Positions 1 to 8,091 of a DNA stretch of 64,000 nt are shown here, piece after piece (within the stretch, counting starts at the first letter, position 1; each line of letters starts with the position of its first letter). The translations under genes and the position numbers were made by a program. Under the pieces are notes generated by a model. It saw only the letters and a program-made list of their open reading frames with translations. It had not been told where the DNA came from and did not search any database. The DNA is taken from positions 17,009-81,008 of the forward strand of contig NZ_BCTW01000021.1 of NCBI RefSeq assembly GCF_001590965.1, written 5' to 3'. The DNA is from Novosphingobium lentum NBRC 107847 (lineage in GTDB: Bacteria > Pseudomonadota > Alphaproteobacteria > Sphingomonadales > Sphingomonadaceae).

Positions 1-1
1 C

Positions 2-115
2 AGCGACACCGGCCACCGCGACTGGCCCTTGCGCTTCTACAGCCGCGAGCGCCTGTTTTCCGTCACTGCCCGCCGCGGATGGGTGGCGCCCGATCGCAAT
101 GAGGTGCCGGGCTGA
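2..115 (+). CDS. C-terminal fragment of an unidentified protein
   Basis: An open frame enters from the left edge and ends at TGA 113-115, giving 37 residues that finish in GWVAPDRNEVPG. The stretch is rich in Arg, Trp and Phe and looks like a genuine protein end rather than a shadow, because the antisense frames here run through the tRNA. The start and most of the protein lie outside the window, so I do not assign a family. Confidence 0.45.
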   Translation, partial: SDTGHRDWPLRFYSRERLFSVTARRGWVAPDRNEVPG

Positions 116-251
116 CCCCCGCCGGCGCCGCTCGCCGTCATCGCCGCGAGCGATTGACCCGACGCCGCGCTTGGTGCAGAGCGCGCCCGCTGGCGCTGGT
201 CGCCGGGCGATCCGGCAACGCGATCGCACCCGGCCCCGAAACGACCGATCC

Positions 252-325
252 GCGGGTGTAGCTCAATGGTAGAGCAGCAGCTTCCCAAGCTGAATACGAG
301 GGTTCGATTCCCTTCACCCGCTCCA
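252..325 (+). tRNA. tRNA-Gly (anticodon CCC)
   Basis: A full cloverleaf can be folded: a 7-bp acceptor stem (GCGGGTG with CACCCGC), D arm, anticodon loop TTCCCAA with anticodon CCC, T arm with loop TTCGATT, and an encoded CCA at 323-325. The outermost anticodon-stem pair (G-A) is mismatched. It decodes GGG. Its 3' end is the target of the integrative element that follows, and the integrase gene starts about 210 bases downstream. Confidence 0.93.
308..325 (+). other. attL: tRNA-Gly 3' end at the element's left boundary
   Basis: The last 18 bases of the tRNA (TTCCCTTCACCCGCTCCA) recur in almost identical form at 8151-8167. Tyrosine integrases of the P4 group commonly recombine at tRNA 3' ends, and such an integrase gene lies immediately downstream. 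The functional tRNA stays intact on this side. Confidence 0.75.
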
Positions 326-437
326 TTTTCCTGTCCGCCGATGTTCATAGGCGTCTAGACAAACCCCCAAAATCCAAGGTATTTAGCGGCTGTAAGGCCG
401 ATAGCATCCGCTTGCGTCCGCATACAGCCACTATCCG

Positions 438-512
438 GTGGGGGTATGATTGGGGGGCATTTGCGAAATGGCCAAGTCGATACCCCCACGCTTGGGGGTA
501 TATTGGGGGTAT
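438..512. repeat. GGGGGTAT repeats at the left end of the element
   Basis: TTGGGGGTAT occurs at 492-501 and 503-512. The related GTGGGGGTAT lies at 438-447 and its exact inverted copy ATACCCCCAC at 480-489; a degenerate copy follows the first. The same 10-mer occurs twice in tandem near the right end (8070-8091). Clustered direct and inverted short repeats at both ends of an integrase-driven element are the usual layout of integrase arm-type or excisionase sites. They also sit just upstream of the integrase start, so they may let the protein control its own gene. Confidence 0.65.
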
Positions 513-537
513 AGGCCCCGGAAAGGCTGGCAATCCC

Positions 538-1776
538 GTGGCTCTAACCGATGTAGCCATCCGAAATGCCAAGCCAGCCGCGAAAGCGATCAAGCTGGCG
601 GACGGCGGCGGCATGTTCCTGCTGATTACGCCAGCCGGGGGTAAGCTCTGGCGGCTCAAGTATCGCGTCGATGGGCGCGAAAAGTTGCTGGCCATCGGGG
701 CCTATCCTGAAATCGGGCTTGGCGAGGCTCGCCGTCGCCGGGAGGAAGCGCGGGAGCTGATTGCCCTTGGCAAAGACCCGTCGCGCGAAAAGCAACGCGA
801 CAAAGTGCGTGCTCGCGTACAGGCGGCAGACACGTTCGCGGCAATCTGCGACGAATATTGCGAGAAGCGCCGCCGCGACGGTTCCAAAGGCTGGGCACCC
901 TCCACGGCCATTCGCAGCGAATATCTGCTTTCTCTGGTTTGCGGCTCGATTGGCAAATTGCCCATTGGCGAGATTGAACCGGCGGACGTGCTGACTGCCG
1001 TTCGCAGGATCGAAGGCAAGGGGAAGCTGGAAAGTGCCCGGCGTAGCCTGCAACTGGCTGGCGCGGTGTTCCGCTATGCTGTGGCGACTGCGCGGCTGGC
1101 GTCCGATCCTACCCGCGATCTGCGCGGGGCGCTGGCAACGCCCAAGGTGACGCACTATGCGGCCATCCTTGAGCCGGTGAAGGTGGGCGAGCTGCTGCGC
1201 GCAATAGACGGCTATGAAAGCCTTGGGCTTACCCGGCTGGCGCTGCAACTGGCTCCCCATGTCTTTGCCCGCCCCGGTGAGCTGCGCCATGCCCGCTGGG
1301 ATGAAATAGACCTGGACGGCGCGCTGTGGACCATCCCAGCCGAGAAAACCAAAATGCGGAAGGATCACCGCGTTCCTCTGTCCCGGCAGGCTGTGGCGAT
1401 CCTGCGAGAGATTCACGCCCTCACCGGCCCGGCTGGCTATGTCTTTCCGTCTGTCCGCACCCGTGCCCGCCCCATGAGCGAGAACACGTTGAACGCCGGG
1501 CTGCGGCGGCTTGGCTACGCCAGCGACGAAATGACCGCGCACGGGTTCCGGGCGATGGCTGCAACGCTGCTGAACGAAAGCGGCAAGTGGCACCCGGATG
1601 CAATTGAGCGGGCGCTTGCCCATGGCGATGCCGACAAGGTGCGGGCCGCCTACACGCGGGGCGCTTACTGGCAAGAGCGGGTGGAAATGGCCCAATGGTG
1701 GAGCGACCATCTCGATACGCTGCGCAAGGGCGCGGATGTTGTGCCGATCGATCGTGCGAAGGGGAAAGGCAAATGA
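538..1776 (+). CDS. P4-type tyrosine recombinase (integrase)
   Basis: This 412-residue enzyme catalyses integration and excision of the element at tRNA-Gly. The N-terminus (LTDVAIRNAKP, then LADGGGMFLLI) is the DUF4102 arm-binding domain of P4-type integrases. A core-binding helical region follows, then the catalytic domain with Arg245 (ARPGELR), His335 and Arg338 (HGFR), His362 and nucleophile Tyr372 (AAYTRGAYW). The frame is open back to an ATG at 412, but the stretch before 538 runs through the GGGGGTAT repeats and is unlike the family, so I choose GTG 538, preceded by GGAAAGG. Length is normal for the family. The stop overlaps the next gene's start (ATGA). Confidence 0.93.
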   Translation: MALTDVAIRNAKPAAKAIKLADGGGMFLLITPAGGKLWRLKYRVDGREKLLAIGAYPEIGLGEARRRREEARELIALGKDPSREKQRDKVRARVQAADTFAAICDEYCEKRRRDGSKGWAPSTAIRSEYLLSLVCGSIGKLPIGEIEPADVLTAVRRIEGKGKLESARRSLQLAGAVFRYAVATARLASDPTRDLRGALATPKVTHYAAILEPVKVGELLRAIDGYESLGLTRLALQLAPHVFARPGELRHARWDEIDLDGALWTIPAEKTKMRKDHRVPLSRQAVAILREIHALTGPAGYVFPSVRTRARPMSENTLNAGLRRLGYASDEMTAHGFRAMAATLLNESGKWHPDAIERALAHGDADKVRAAYTRGAYWQERVEMAQWWSDHLDTLRKGADVVPIDRAKGKGK

Positions 1777-2096
1777 GCAAGTGGGATGCTGTGCAGGTGG
1801 CTTTTGAAATCGCCCGCGAAACGGAGAACAGCCACCATCGGTCCGTCTGGCTGCCACGATACGAGTCTGCCGGGCGCGGCGGCCCGCCGATCCCGGATGG
1901 CATCGAGGCCGAAGCCGAACGGCTTACGGAAGTGCGCTGCGCTGCGGAGGATGTGCTGATTGCAACGCCCGCGCCCGATCTGCCCGCCGCGATCTGGAAA
2001 ATCGAATATGCCCGCGAGCGGTGGGAGGACTTCGACGATTGGCCAGCGACCTGGTGGACGGCAGTCATGGGCGATCTGCGCCGCCTTGCGTCTTGA
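1773..2096 (+). CDS. Unrecognised 107-residue element protein
   Basis: The ATG overlaps the integrase TGA by four bases and is preceded by a purine-rich GAAGGGGAAAGG, so the two genes are probably co-translated. The protein is acidic and Trp-rich toward the C-terminus (IWKIEYARERWEDF, DWPATWWTAVM), with a mainly helical look and no membrane segment or recognisable motif. Coupling to the integrase suggests a role in integration, excision or host interaction, but that is only context. Codon use matches the other element genes, and I regard it as real. Confidence 0.65.
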   Translation: MSKWDAVQVAFEIARETENSHHRSVWLPRYESAGRGGPPIPDGIEAEAERLTEVRCAAEDVLIATPAPDLPAAIWKIEYARERWEDFDDWPATWWTAVMGDLRRLAS

Positions 2097-2105
2097 CCGG
2101 AGGCC

Positions 2106-2435
2106 ATGCGCAACCCGTCAATACGTGAGCTGCGGCGGGCTTGCCCGGCGAACGTGGTCATTCTGCCGACCGCTGCGGCGCGGCAAGTCCAGCAACATTC
2201 AGGGCGAGTTGCGGAGCGTCGCGCTCACATGCAGGCAAAGCGAGAGCTGATCGAAAGTCAGCCCGTGGCCTTCCCCTTCAAGTTCCCTGGGGAACGAGAA
2301 AGGGAGCGACAGGCGCTGTCGCTGGAGCTGCGGGCCGATGTGCCGCCGTTCGATCCCGGCAACCCGAAACACCTTCGCGCATGGGAAGCGATATGGGATT
2401 TCGGCAAGCGGTCGTGGCCATCGGACGGGGAATGA
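2106..2435 (+). CDS. Unrecognised 109-residue basic element protein
   Basis: The ATG is preceded by GGAGG about five bases upstream and follows the previous stop by nine bases, so it continues the integrase transcript. The N-terminal half is rich in Arg, Lys and Gln (RELRRACPANVV, ERRAHMQAKRELIE). The C-terminal half is acidic and ends in HLRAWEAIWDFGKRSWPSDGE. I do not recognise a family. A basic helical N-terminus could bind nucleic acid, but no defined motif supports this. Confidence 0.6.
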   Translation: MRNPSIRELRRACPANVVILPTAAARQVQQHSGRVAERRAHMQAKRELIESQPVAFPFKFPGERERERQALSLELRADVPPFDPGNPKHLRAWEAIWDFGKRSWPSDGE

Positions 2436-3046
2436 ACAGGCCGCGAAGCGGTGATGGCGCGCGGCGGTGAGGGGATGGGGGAGCCACACGCGCGCGGCAT
2501 TCCATGGTAGTTTCGCCATGCGGCTGGCCAGCCGCGCCCGGCGCAGACGGGGGGGGGCAAAAGTCCAGAGCCGCACCTGGCGTAGGACCGCAGTCCCTCC
2601 CATCGGCAGGTTTTTTTCTTGTTCTCCGCATTTTCGGACGGCTTGGCAGAGACGGCGCGGACAGCCGGGCAGAGAGATGCCAGCCGGGCCGCCGGGGACT
2701 TCGCCCGCCCAAACGTTGCGCGGCCTCACCTCCACGCCCTTGCCAGCCCAATCAGGGCGCTATCGCTGCCCGGGTTTGCGATCCTGCGCAGAGGCCTGAC
2801 TTCCAGCGGATTATTTTCCTATTTCTCGGACGGCTATCGGGAAGCTATGTTTTGCAAGGGAACAGTGGGAACTTGGGAACAAGCTATGTCAAACAAGCAG
2901 AAAGCCTTGCCTTTGCGAAGTGCCAGCATGTTCCCAAGCCATCGGGCCGCTTTGGGAACATGGGAACAGAAATGGCCTATCCCGATGCAGGAAAATCCGC
3001 GCGCGTGTGGCTACCCCCTGCCCCCTCCAGCCGGTGAGCGGGGTTG
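2436..3046. other. Non-coding stretch of the element
   Basis: These 611 bases have no convincing gene: open frames on both strands are Pro/Arg-rich and lack a supported start. The stretch includes a run of nine G around 2549-2558 and the GGGAAC repeat array at 2858-2967. It separates the integrase group from the replication group and is a candidate regulatory or origin region. Confidence 0.6.
2858..2967. repeat. GGGAAC repeat array, left copy
   Basis: GGGAAC occurs at 2858, 2867, 2875, 2954 and 2962 and its complement GTTCCC at 2930, with neighbouring copies spaced 8-9 bases. A second array of the same hexamer lies at 7570-7676 on the far side of the replication genes. Short, closely spaced, mostly direct repeats beside a primase-helicase gene resemble replication iterons, or operators of an element-encoded HTH protein. 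The spacing does not fit a LexA box (GTTC-N7-GTTC). Confidence 0.6.
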
Positions 3047-3922
3047 ATGGCGGACGATTTCCAGCCTGATCCCAACGCCGGGCGGATGCCTTGGGATGCC
3101 GATGATCCGGCAGAGACGGTGCGGCTGGCTGTCGGTGTCGTAGCCAAGGCGCTGGGTGAATATGGCCTGGGGATGCCGGGCCAGTTGCCTGCGGCGCAGG
3201 CAGGCGAGGCGCTTGAGGCTGCAAGCTCGCTCTTGGGCAGCATCGCGGCTGATTTGCGGGAGCGGGCGGCGGAGGAACAAGCTGAAGCCGATGATGACGC
3301 GCCAGAGCTGCTATCACCAGCAATCCGGCAGGCATTCGCAAAGGGCTGCGCGCCTGCCTCGCCCGATGGGCTGGAAAAAGCCATCTGCGACTATCGCATG
3401 GCGCACCTGGTGCTGCCAAAAATTGGCGCGCGGCTGGCTACTTGGAATGATCCTTCGGCGGGCGATGCTCCGTCGCCTGGCACCGTTCGCGCCGACATTT
3501 CGCGTATTCTCAAGGCCGCCCAAGCATTGCAGGAAACTATGGCGGACGTTTCTGGCGAGGCAATTGGGCGAGTAAGCGCCGTGCCGTACAAGGCTGGGAA
3601 GGCGGCGGGCTTTACCAGCGACATATTCGAGCAATTGGGCGAATTAATCGGCCATGCCGAGACGGCGCTTGACGATCTGGGCGGCAACGCCAGCCCTGGC
3701 CGCACCGTGTCTCCCAAGACACGGCTGGCCCTGTGGCTGGGGGATTTTCTGGCGTCCAGCGGGGTTCCGGTCGTGGTTGACGACAAGCCCTCTACCCAAT
3801 GGGCCTTGGCCTATGACCTGGCACTGGAGGCGGCTGGCGATGGCCCCTGCCCCCATGCCCGCAAGACGCTGCAAAACTCGATTGCGCTGCGCCGTAAGGA
3901 AAGAATGCCCCCAGCCGCCTAG
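3047..3922 (+). CDS. Unrecognised 291-residue element protein
   Basis: The protein begins MADDFQPDPNAGRMPWDADD and is strongly helical and Ala-rich. An acidic segment lies near residue 80 (AEEQAEADDDAPEL) and several amphipathic helices follow. There is no signal peptide, membrane segment or cysteine pattern. A TTG three bases upstream is an alternative start. It sits between the left GGGAAC array and the AlpA-type gene, and could be a replication accessory or cargo protein; I do not recognise a family. Codon use is regular across the frame, which supports a real gene. Confidence 0.7.
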   Translation: MADDFQPDPNAGRMPWDADDPAETVRLAVGVVAKALGEYGLGMPGQLPAAQAGEALEAASSLLGSIAADLRERAAEEQAEADDDAPELLSPAIRQAFAKGCAPASPDGLEKAICDYRMAHLVLPKIGARLATWNDPSAGDAPSPGTVRADISRILKAAQALQETMADVSGEAIGRVSAVPYKAGKAAGFTSDIFEQLGELIGHAETALDDLGGNASPGRTVSPKTRLALWLGDFLASSGVPVVVDDKPSTQWALAYDLALEAAGDGPCPHARKTLQNSIALRRKERMPPAA

Positions 3923-4000
3923 GATTGTTCACGCGCCCTTGTAGCGGACGCTGCAACTGTGCGTACTGATCCGAACTCCCATGAACAAGGGAGTTGGGAA

Positions 4001-4186
4001 ATGAACGACACACCATCGGGCGCGCCTCTCGCCTATTCGATCAAAGAGGCCAGCCGGGTCACGTCGCTTGGCCGGACGCGGCTCTATCAGTTAATTGCCG
4101 AAGGGCGGCTGGAGGCCATCAAGATCGGCAACCGGACGCTGATCCCCGCCCATGCCCTGCAAAAGCTGCTGGAGGGCGACCGATGA
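4001..4186 (+). CDS. AlpA-family HTH regulator / excisionase-like protein
   Basis: This 61-residue protein has the layout of AlpA/MerR-like winged HTH proteins: AYSIKEASRVTSLGRTRLYQLI gives the helix-turn-helix, followed by the wing EGRLEAIKIGNRTLIP. In P4-like and cryptic prophage elements such proteins activate integrase or act as recombination directionality factors. The ATG at 4001 follows AGGGAGTTGGGAA, a good ribosome-binding site. The frame is open to a GTG at 3959, but that would add a tail unlike the family. The stop overlaps the next ATG by four bases. Confidence 0.85.
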   Translation: MNDTPSGAPLAYSIKEASRVTSLGRTRLYQLIAEGRLEAIKIGNRTLIPAHALQKLLEGDR

Positions 4187-4512
4187 TCGGCGATGGCGGG
4201 GCCGTGCGGTCTGGCAGGATCGATTTCGGACGGGTCAACAGTGCCGCGCTGGCCCGCGCTGGTGCGGTCGTGCGGGGTCTGCTGCCCGAAGGGCGGGTGG
4301 AAGGCCATGAATACGTTGCTCGCAACCCGCTGCGCCCTGACAGGCGGCTGGGCAGCTTCAAGGTCAATATCTCGACAGGCCGCTGGGCAGACTTCGCAAC
4401 GGGTGACGGCGGCGGCGACCTGGTGAGCCTTGCCGCTTTCGTGTCGGGCCTGCCCCAGCGCGAAGCCGCCATTCGGCTGGCGGAATCGATGGGGGTTTCC
4501 CCGTGGGCATGA
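4183..4512 (+). CDS. Primase-like N-terminal domain protein
   Basis: This 109-residue protein has the core NPLRPDRRLGSFKVNISTGRWADFATGDGGGDLVSLAAF, typical of the N-terminal domain of phage and satellite primases, where the zinc-finger fold presents the GxWxDFATGxxGGD motif. It contains no cysteine, so the zinc site of classical CHC2 primases is missing. The gene overlaps AlpA and the DUF927 gene by four bases each. The polypeptide therefore probably works with the downstream TOPRIM-helicase as a primase split over two genes. Confidence 0.7.
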   Translation: MIGDGGAVRSGRIDFGRVNSAALARAGAVVRGLLPEGRVEGHEYVARNPLRPDRRLGSFKVNISTGRWADFATGDGGGDLVSLAAFVSGLPQREAAIRLAESMGVSPWA

Positions 4513-7154
4513 ACGACAAGCCGGATGATCCCTTCGCCAATGTTTCCAAGGCCATTGCGGCTGGGGGCGACGTGCCAGACGGTGACGTGCCCGAAACGAA
4601 ACGAAAGGGCGCGCCCAAGCAAAAGGGCGAATGGGTTTGCCCGGTGCCCGCCGATGCACCGGACGCGCGGGCCTCGCACAATCACCACGGCAAGCCCTCT
4701 GCATCTTGGCGCTACTGCGATGCTGGCGGCGGGCTGATCCATTGGGTTTGCCGTTTCGACAAGCCGGACGGGTCCAAGGAAATCCTGCCGCAAACCCTGT
4801 GGCGTGAAGCCGGGCGGCTGGGCTGGCGCTGGGGTGCGCCGCCTGTACCTCGCCCGCTCTATGGGCTGGACCGGCTCGCCCTGGCCCCTGCCGCGCCCGT
4901 GCTGATTGTCGAAGGGGAAAAGACGGCGGACGCGGCGGCTGGCCTGCTTCCGGGCTTCGCAGTGGCGTCATGGTCCGGGGGTTCAAAGGCAGTCGGCAAA
5001 GCCGATTGGGCGGCGCTGGCAGGCCGCCGGGTGGCCATCCTGCCCGATGCCGACACACCGGGCCGCGAAGCCGCGCAAGCTGTCCGAAAGGCTGCGCTGG
5101 CGGCTGGGGCGGAAGGTGCGGCTATCGTCCAGCTCCCCGCCACGTTGCCAGCCGCATGGGATTGCGCTGATCCATTCCCGCCGGGCTTTGCCCAAGCTGA
5201 CTTGCTGGGGCTGATTGGTGCGACGCTGGAGACCGCCAGCGCCGGGCGGCTGGAAATTCCGCCTGGCTACACGCTCGATGCCGATGGCCTCTATTGGCTG
5301 GAGCCGGGCAAGGACGGTGCGGACGCGCGGGCCGTGCGGCTATCCGATCCCTTCGACATCATGGGCGAGGCCCGCGACGGTGACGGCGGCGATTGGGGCC
5401 TGTTGATCCGGTTTCGGGACCGCGACGGGGTGCAAAAGCGCAGAACGGTCAAGCGGGCGGCGCTGGCGTCCGATGCCGGTGCGGTGCGGGCCGAGCTGGC
5501 GGGCGCGGGAATGTTGATCCTGTCCGCGACGGGCCAGAGCGACCGCTTCATTCGCTTCCTTCGGGCAGTGACGCATAGTGCTCGTCTCACCTTGGCGGAA
5601 AGGACCGGCTGGGTTGATGCCAGCCGCTTTGTCCTGCCCCATACGGTGATTGCGCCGCCGGGCGCGGAGCCGGTGCATTTTGATGGGGCGGCCTCTGCGC
5701 TGCACTATAGGGAAAAGGGCAGTCTGGACGGCTGGAAACGCGACATAGCATCGCTTGCGCCGGGTAACAGTCTGCTGACTTTCGCCATATCCCTGGCCTT
5801 CGTCGGACCAATCATGCGCTGTCTGGATATGGAGGGCGGCGGCTTTCATTTTCGCGGGGCCTCAAGCACCGGGAAAACGTCGCTGGCCATGGCGGCTGGC
5901 AGCATATGGGGCGGTGGCGGGCCGCTAGGCTTCGCTTCGAGTTGGCGGGCCACCGGGAACGCGCTGGAGGGCGTTGCGCATGGTCATACGGAAACGCTCC
6001 TGATCCTGGATGAGCTGGCGCTGGTGGACCCGATAGAGGCGGGCAACGCGGCCTATGCGCTCGCCAGCGGGCAGGGGAAGGCGCGGGCGCAACAGAGTGG
6101 GGCTTTGCGCCGCCGCGCCGAATGGCGGGTCATGGTGTGCAGCACCGGGGAAATCGGCCTTGCCGATCATATGCGCGCCGCCAAGCGAGGCGAACGGACA
6201 ATGGCCGGGCAGGAATTGCGCTTGCTCGATTTGCCAGCCGATGCCGGAGCGGGTTTCGGGGCTTGGGAAGCCCTGCACAACATGGCCGGTCCAGCCGTCT
6301 TTTCCGATGTGATCAAATCGGCTTGCGCCGCCCATTATGGCCACGCCGGACCTGCCTTCGTTCGCGGGCTTGTTGCCGATCGCGCGTATTGGGAGTGCGA
6401 AGCGAAGCGGCTGGCCAAGGCGTTCGTGACGAAGGCCTCGCAAGACGGGGACAGCGGGCAGGCCAATCGCGGTGCCGCCCGTTTCGCTGCCGTCGCGGCT
6501 GCTGGGGAAATGGCGGCGGCGCTTAGCGTCGTGCCATGGCGCGCCGGAGTGGCAGAGGCGGCGGCGCTGGCTTGCTTCGGTGCCTGGGTTGCTGGTTTCG
6601 GTCGCACCGGCTTGCGGGAGCACCGGCAGATTCTGGAGCGGGTCCGCAACGCCATACAGGCCGGTCAATCCCGCTTCGGGCGTATCGCCCATGGCAAGGT
6701 GCAATCGTTCTATGGGGACGATTCAGGCGATGGCGACGGCGGGGCCAGCAACCGGGAAGGGGAAGCCCGTTCGCTATCCACGCTGGGCTATCTGCACGAC
6801 ATTGAGCCGGGCAAGGCCTGCTACCTGTTCCATGATAGCGGCTGGGGTGAAATCCTGACTGGCTTCGATCCGAAAGAAGCGGCTGCGGTTCTGCAACAGC
6901 GTGGCTTCCTTGTCTCTGGCGACGGCGGTCGGCTCAAGCGCAAGCAACGTGTCGGCGACCAAACCCCACGGTTCTACACCGTGAGGGCGACCATTCTGGA
7001 ATGGGATGCAAGCGACCTGGCCAAAGCCGCCGCTCCGCCCGCCGATGCCCCAGCCGGGCCGGTGGCGTGGCCGATGGATGATCCCGCCGCGCCGGGGGCG
7101 GATGACTATGACTATGGGGCCGATCCGTACAGCGACGGCGGGGCCGGCTGGTAA
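4509..7154 (+). CDS. TOPRIM-DUF927 primase/helicase
   Basis: This 881-residue replication protein has two recognisable parts. An N-terminal TOPRIM domain has VLIVEGEKTADAA with the acidic Glu near 135 and ILPDADTPG with DxD near 180. A DUF927 helicase-type ATPase has Walker A GASSTGKTS near 450 (Lys456) and Walker B LLILDEL near 500. The C-terminus (LGYLHDIEPGKACYLF onward) looks like a small winged module and ends in an acidic, Gly/Tyr-rich tail. Such proteins prime and unwind DNA for satellites and integrative elements. I choose ATG 4509, which overlaps the previous stop as ATGA; GTG 4503 is an alternative. The stop overlaps the next start by one base. Confidence 0.88.
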   Translation: MNDKPDDPFANVSKAIAAGGDVPDGDVPETKRKGAPKQKGEWVCPVPADAPDARASHNHHGKPSASWRYCDAGGGLIHWVCRFDKPDGSKEILPQTLWREAGRLGWRWGAPPVPRPLYGLDRLALAPAAPVLIVEGEKTADAAAGLLPGFAVASWSGGSKAVGKADWAALAGRRVAILPDADTPGREAAQAVRKAALAAGAEGAAIVQLPATLPAAWDCADPFPPGFAQADLLGLIGATLETASAGRLEIPPGYTLDADGLYWLEPGKDGADARAVRLSDPFDIMGEARDGDGGDWGLLIRFRDRDGVQKRRTVKRAALASDAGAVRAELAGAGMLILSATGQSDRFIRFLRAVTHSARLTLAERTGWVDASRFVLPHTVIAPPGAEPVHFDGAASALHYREKGSLDGWKRDIASLAPGNSLLTFAISLAFVGPIMRCLDMEGGGFHFRGASSTGKTSLAMAAGSIWGGGGPLGFASSWRATGNALEGVAHGHTETLLILDELALVDPIEAGNAAYALASGQGKARAQQSGALRRRAEWRVMVCSTGEIGLADHMRAAKRGERTMAGQELRLLDLPADAGAGFGAWEALHNMAGPAVFSDVIKSACAAHYGHAGPAFVRGLVADRAYWECEAKRLAKAFVTKASQDGDSGQANRGAARFAAVAAAGEMAAALSVVPWRAGVAEAAALACFGAWVAGFGRTGLREHRQILERVRNAIQAGQSRFGRIAHGKVQSFYGDDSGDGDGGASNREGEARSLSTLGYLHDIEPGKACYLFHDSGWGEILTGFDPKEAAAVLQQRGFLVSGDGGRLKRKQRVGDQTPRFYTVRATILEWDASDLAKAAAPPADAPAGPVAWPMDDPAAPGADDYDYGADPYSDGGAGW

Positions 7155-7534
7155 TGCCAGCTCCCAGCCGTCCGCCGCAATTCGATCTGTTCGAGGCGCG
7201 GCCAGAGCCTTCCCGCCAGCGCGTCGGCAGAAAGCCGCACGTTCCTACGCCGGAGCAAATGTTGCTTGCGAACGAATTGAAGGCGGCTGGGGCGACCTGG
7301 CCGACCATCGCACGGGCCTTGGGCGTCTGTGTGAACACCGTTGCAAGGCACTATTTCCCGGGCAATCTGGCTAGACCGCCTAAGGGCCGCCGTCGCCACT
7401 CTCCCACTCCAGCAAGGCGCAAGATCGTTCGGCGCGCAATCCTTGGGGGCATGACGCCAGCGGAAGTTGCCAAGCTGATCGGAATATCGCTGCCAACCCT
7501 TCGGCTGTACTATCGGGATGAATTGCAGCCATAG
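7154..7534 (+). CDS. Tandem-HTH DNA-binding protein
   Basis: This 126-residue basic protein carries two similar helix-turn-helix units: LKAAGATWPTIARALGVCVNTVARHYF near residues 42-68 and ILGGMTPAEVAKLIGISLPTLRLYYRDEL near 95-123. An Arg/Pro-rich linker joins them. The second unit matches the HTH style seen in small alphaproteobacterial phage proteins located near terminase genes. It starts at TAATG, overlapping the DUF927 stop by one base. It could bind the GGGAAC repeats that begin about 35 bases after its stop, or serve in DNA packaging; the sequence does not decide between these. Confidence 0.72.
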   Translation: MPAPSRPPQFDLFEARPEPSRQRVGRKPHVPTPEQMLLANELKAAGATWPTIARALGVCVNTVARHYFPGNLARPPKGRRRHSPTPARRKIVRRAILGGMTPAEVAKLIGISLPTLRLYYRDELQP

Positions 7535-7569
7535 GCGCGGCTGGCAGCGAGCGGCGCTAGCCTCGCGCT

Positions 7570-7676
7570 GTTCCCAAGGAAAATGACTGGGAACAGGCAT
7601 GGCGATTTCTGGGAACACAATTTTGGATGGCAGGCCAAGCATTTAGGCCGCGTGTTCCCAATTTCCCGCTGTTCCC
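7570..7676. repeat. GGGAAC repeat array, right copy
   Basis: GGGAAC occurs at 7589 and 7611 and GTTCCC at 7570, 7654 and 7671; TTCCC lacking the G lies near 7664. The hexamer is the one repeated at 2858-2967, so matching arrays bracket the AlpA-primase-helicase block. Here direct and inverted copies are mixed. Confidence 0.55.
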
Positions 7677-8069
7677 GCCATTTGTAGAGCCACCCCACAA
7701 CGCGATGCGCCAGCCGCGCTGGCTGGCCTCGTGCGATCTGGGATGAGCAATTCACACTAAGTCGAGCCTTGCCCAGTTGGGATGGCGGCCAAATGTCAGA
7801 AACAAAACAGTTTTCCAAAGCGGTGATTTGAATATGACGCGCAATTCTGTGGCCAATTTGATCTGATTGAGAAGTGACCATCGCCCGAGACGCGCGGATT
7901 TGCTGGCTTTGGTCCTGCGATTTGTCGCGTACGGTGTGTAGTCAATTGGCGGCTCATCGTGACCGGTTGAAGTGCCCGAATCGGACTGCTGGACCTGCAT
8001 CGCAATGCCCTGGGGATTGCTCGCTGGGTTGCGATCAAGATTGCCCTAAACTGCTCCTACCCAGCACAT

Positions 8070-8091
8070 TTGGGGGTATGATTGGGGGTAT
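8070..8091. repeat. TTGGGGGTAT tandem pair at the right end
   Basis: TTGGGGGTAT is present at 8070-8079 and 8082-8091, a 12-base period. It is identical to the pair at 492-512, which has an 11-base period. The pair lies about 60 bases inside attR, as expected for arm-type integrase binding sites. Confidence 0.65.

Noticed and set aside
37..348. Minus-strand frames over tRNA-Gly
   Set aside because: They read through the tRNA antisense (GNRTLVFSLGSCCSTIELHPR), another typical false gene.
2858..2967. GGGAAC/GTTCCC array as LexA (SOS) operators
   Set aside because: The alphaproteobacterial box needs GTTC-N7-GTTC or its complement; the spacings here are 4, 5 or much longer, never 7.
2504..3047. 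Plus-strand frames in the gap before the 291-residue gene
   Set aside because: They are Pro/Arg/Gly-rich, cross a nine-G run and the GGGAAC array, and lack ribosome-binding sites and family resemblance.
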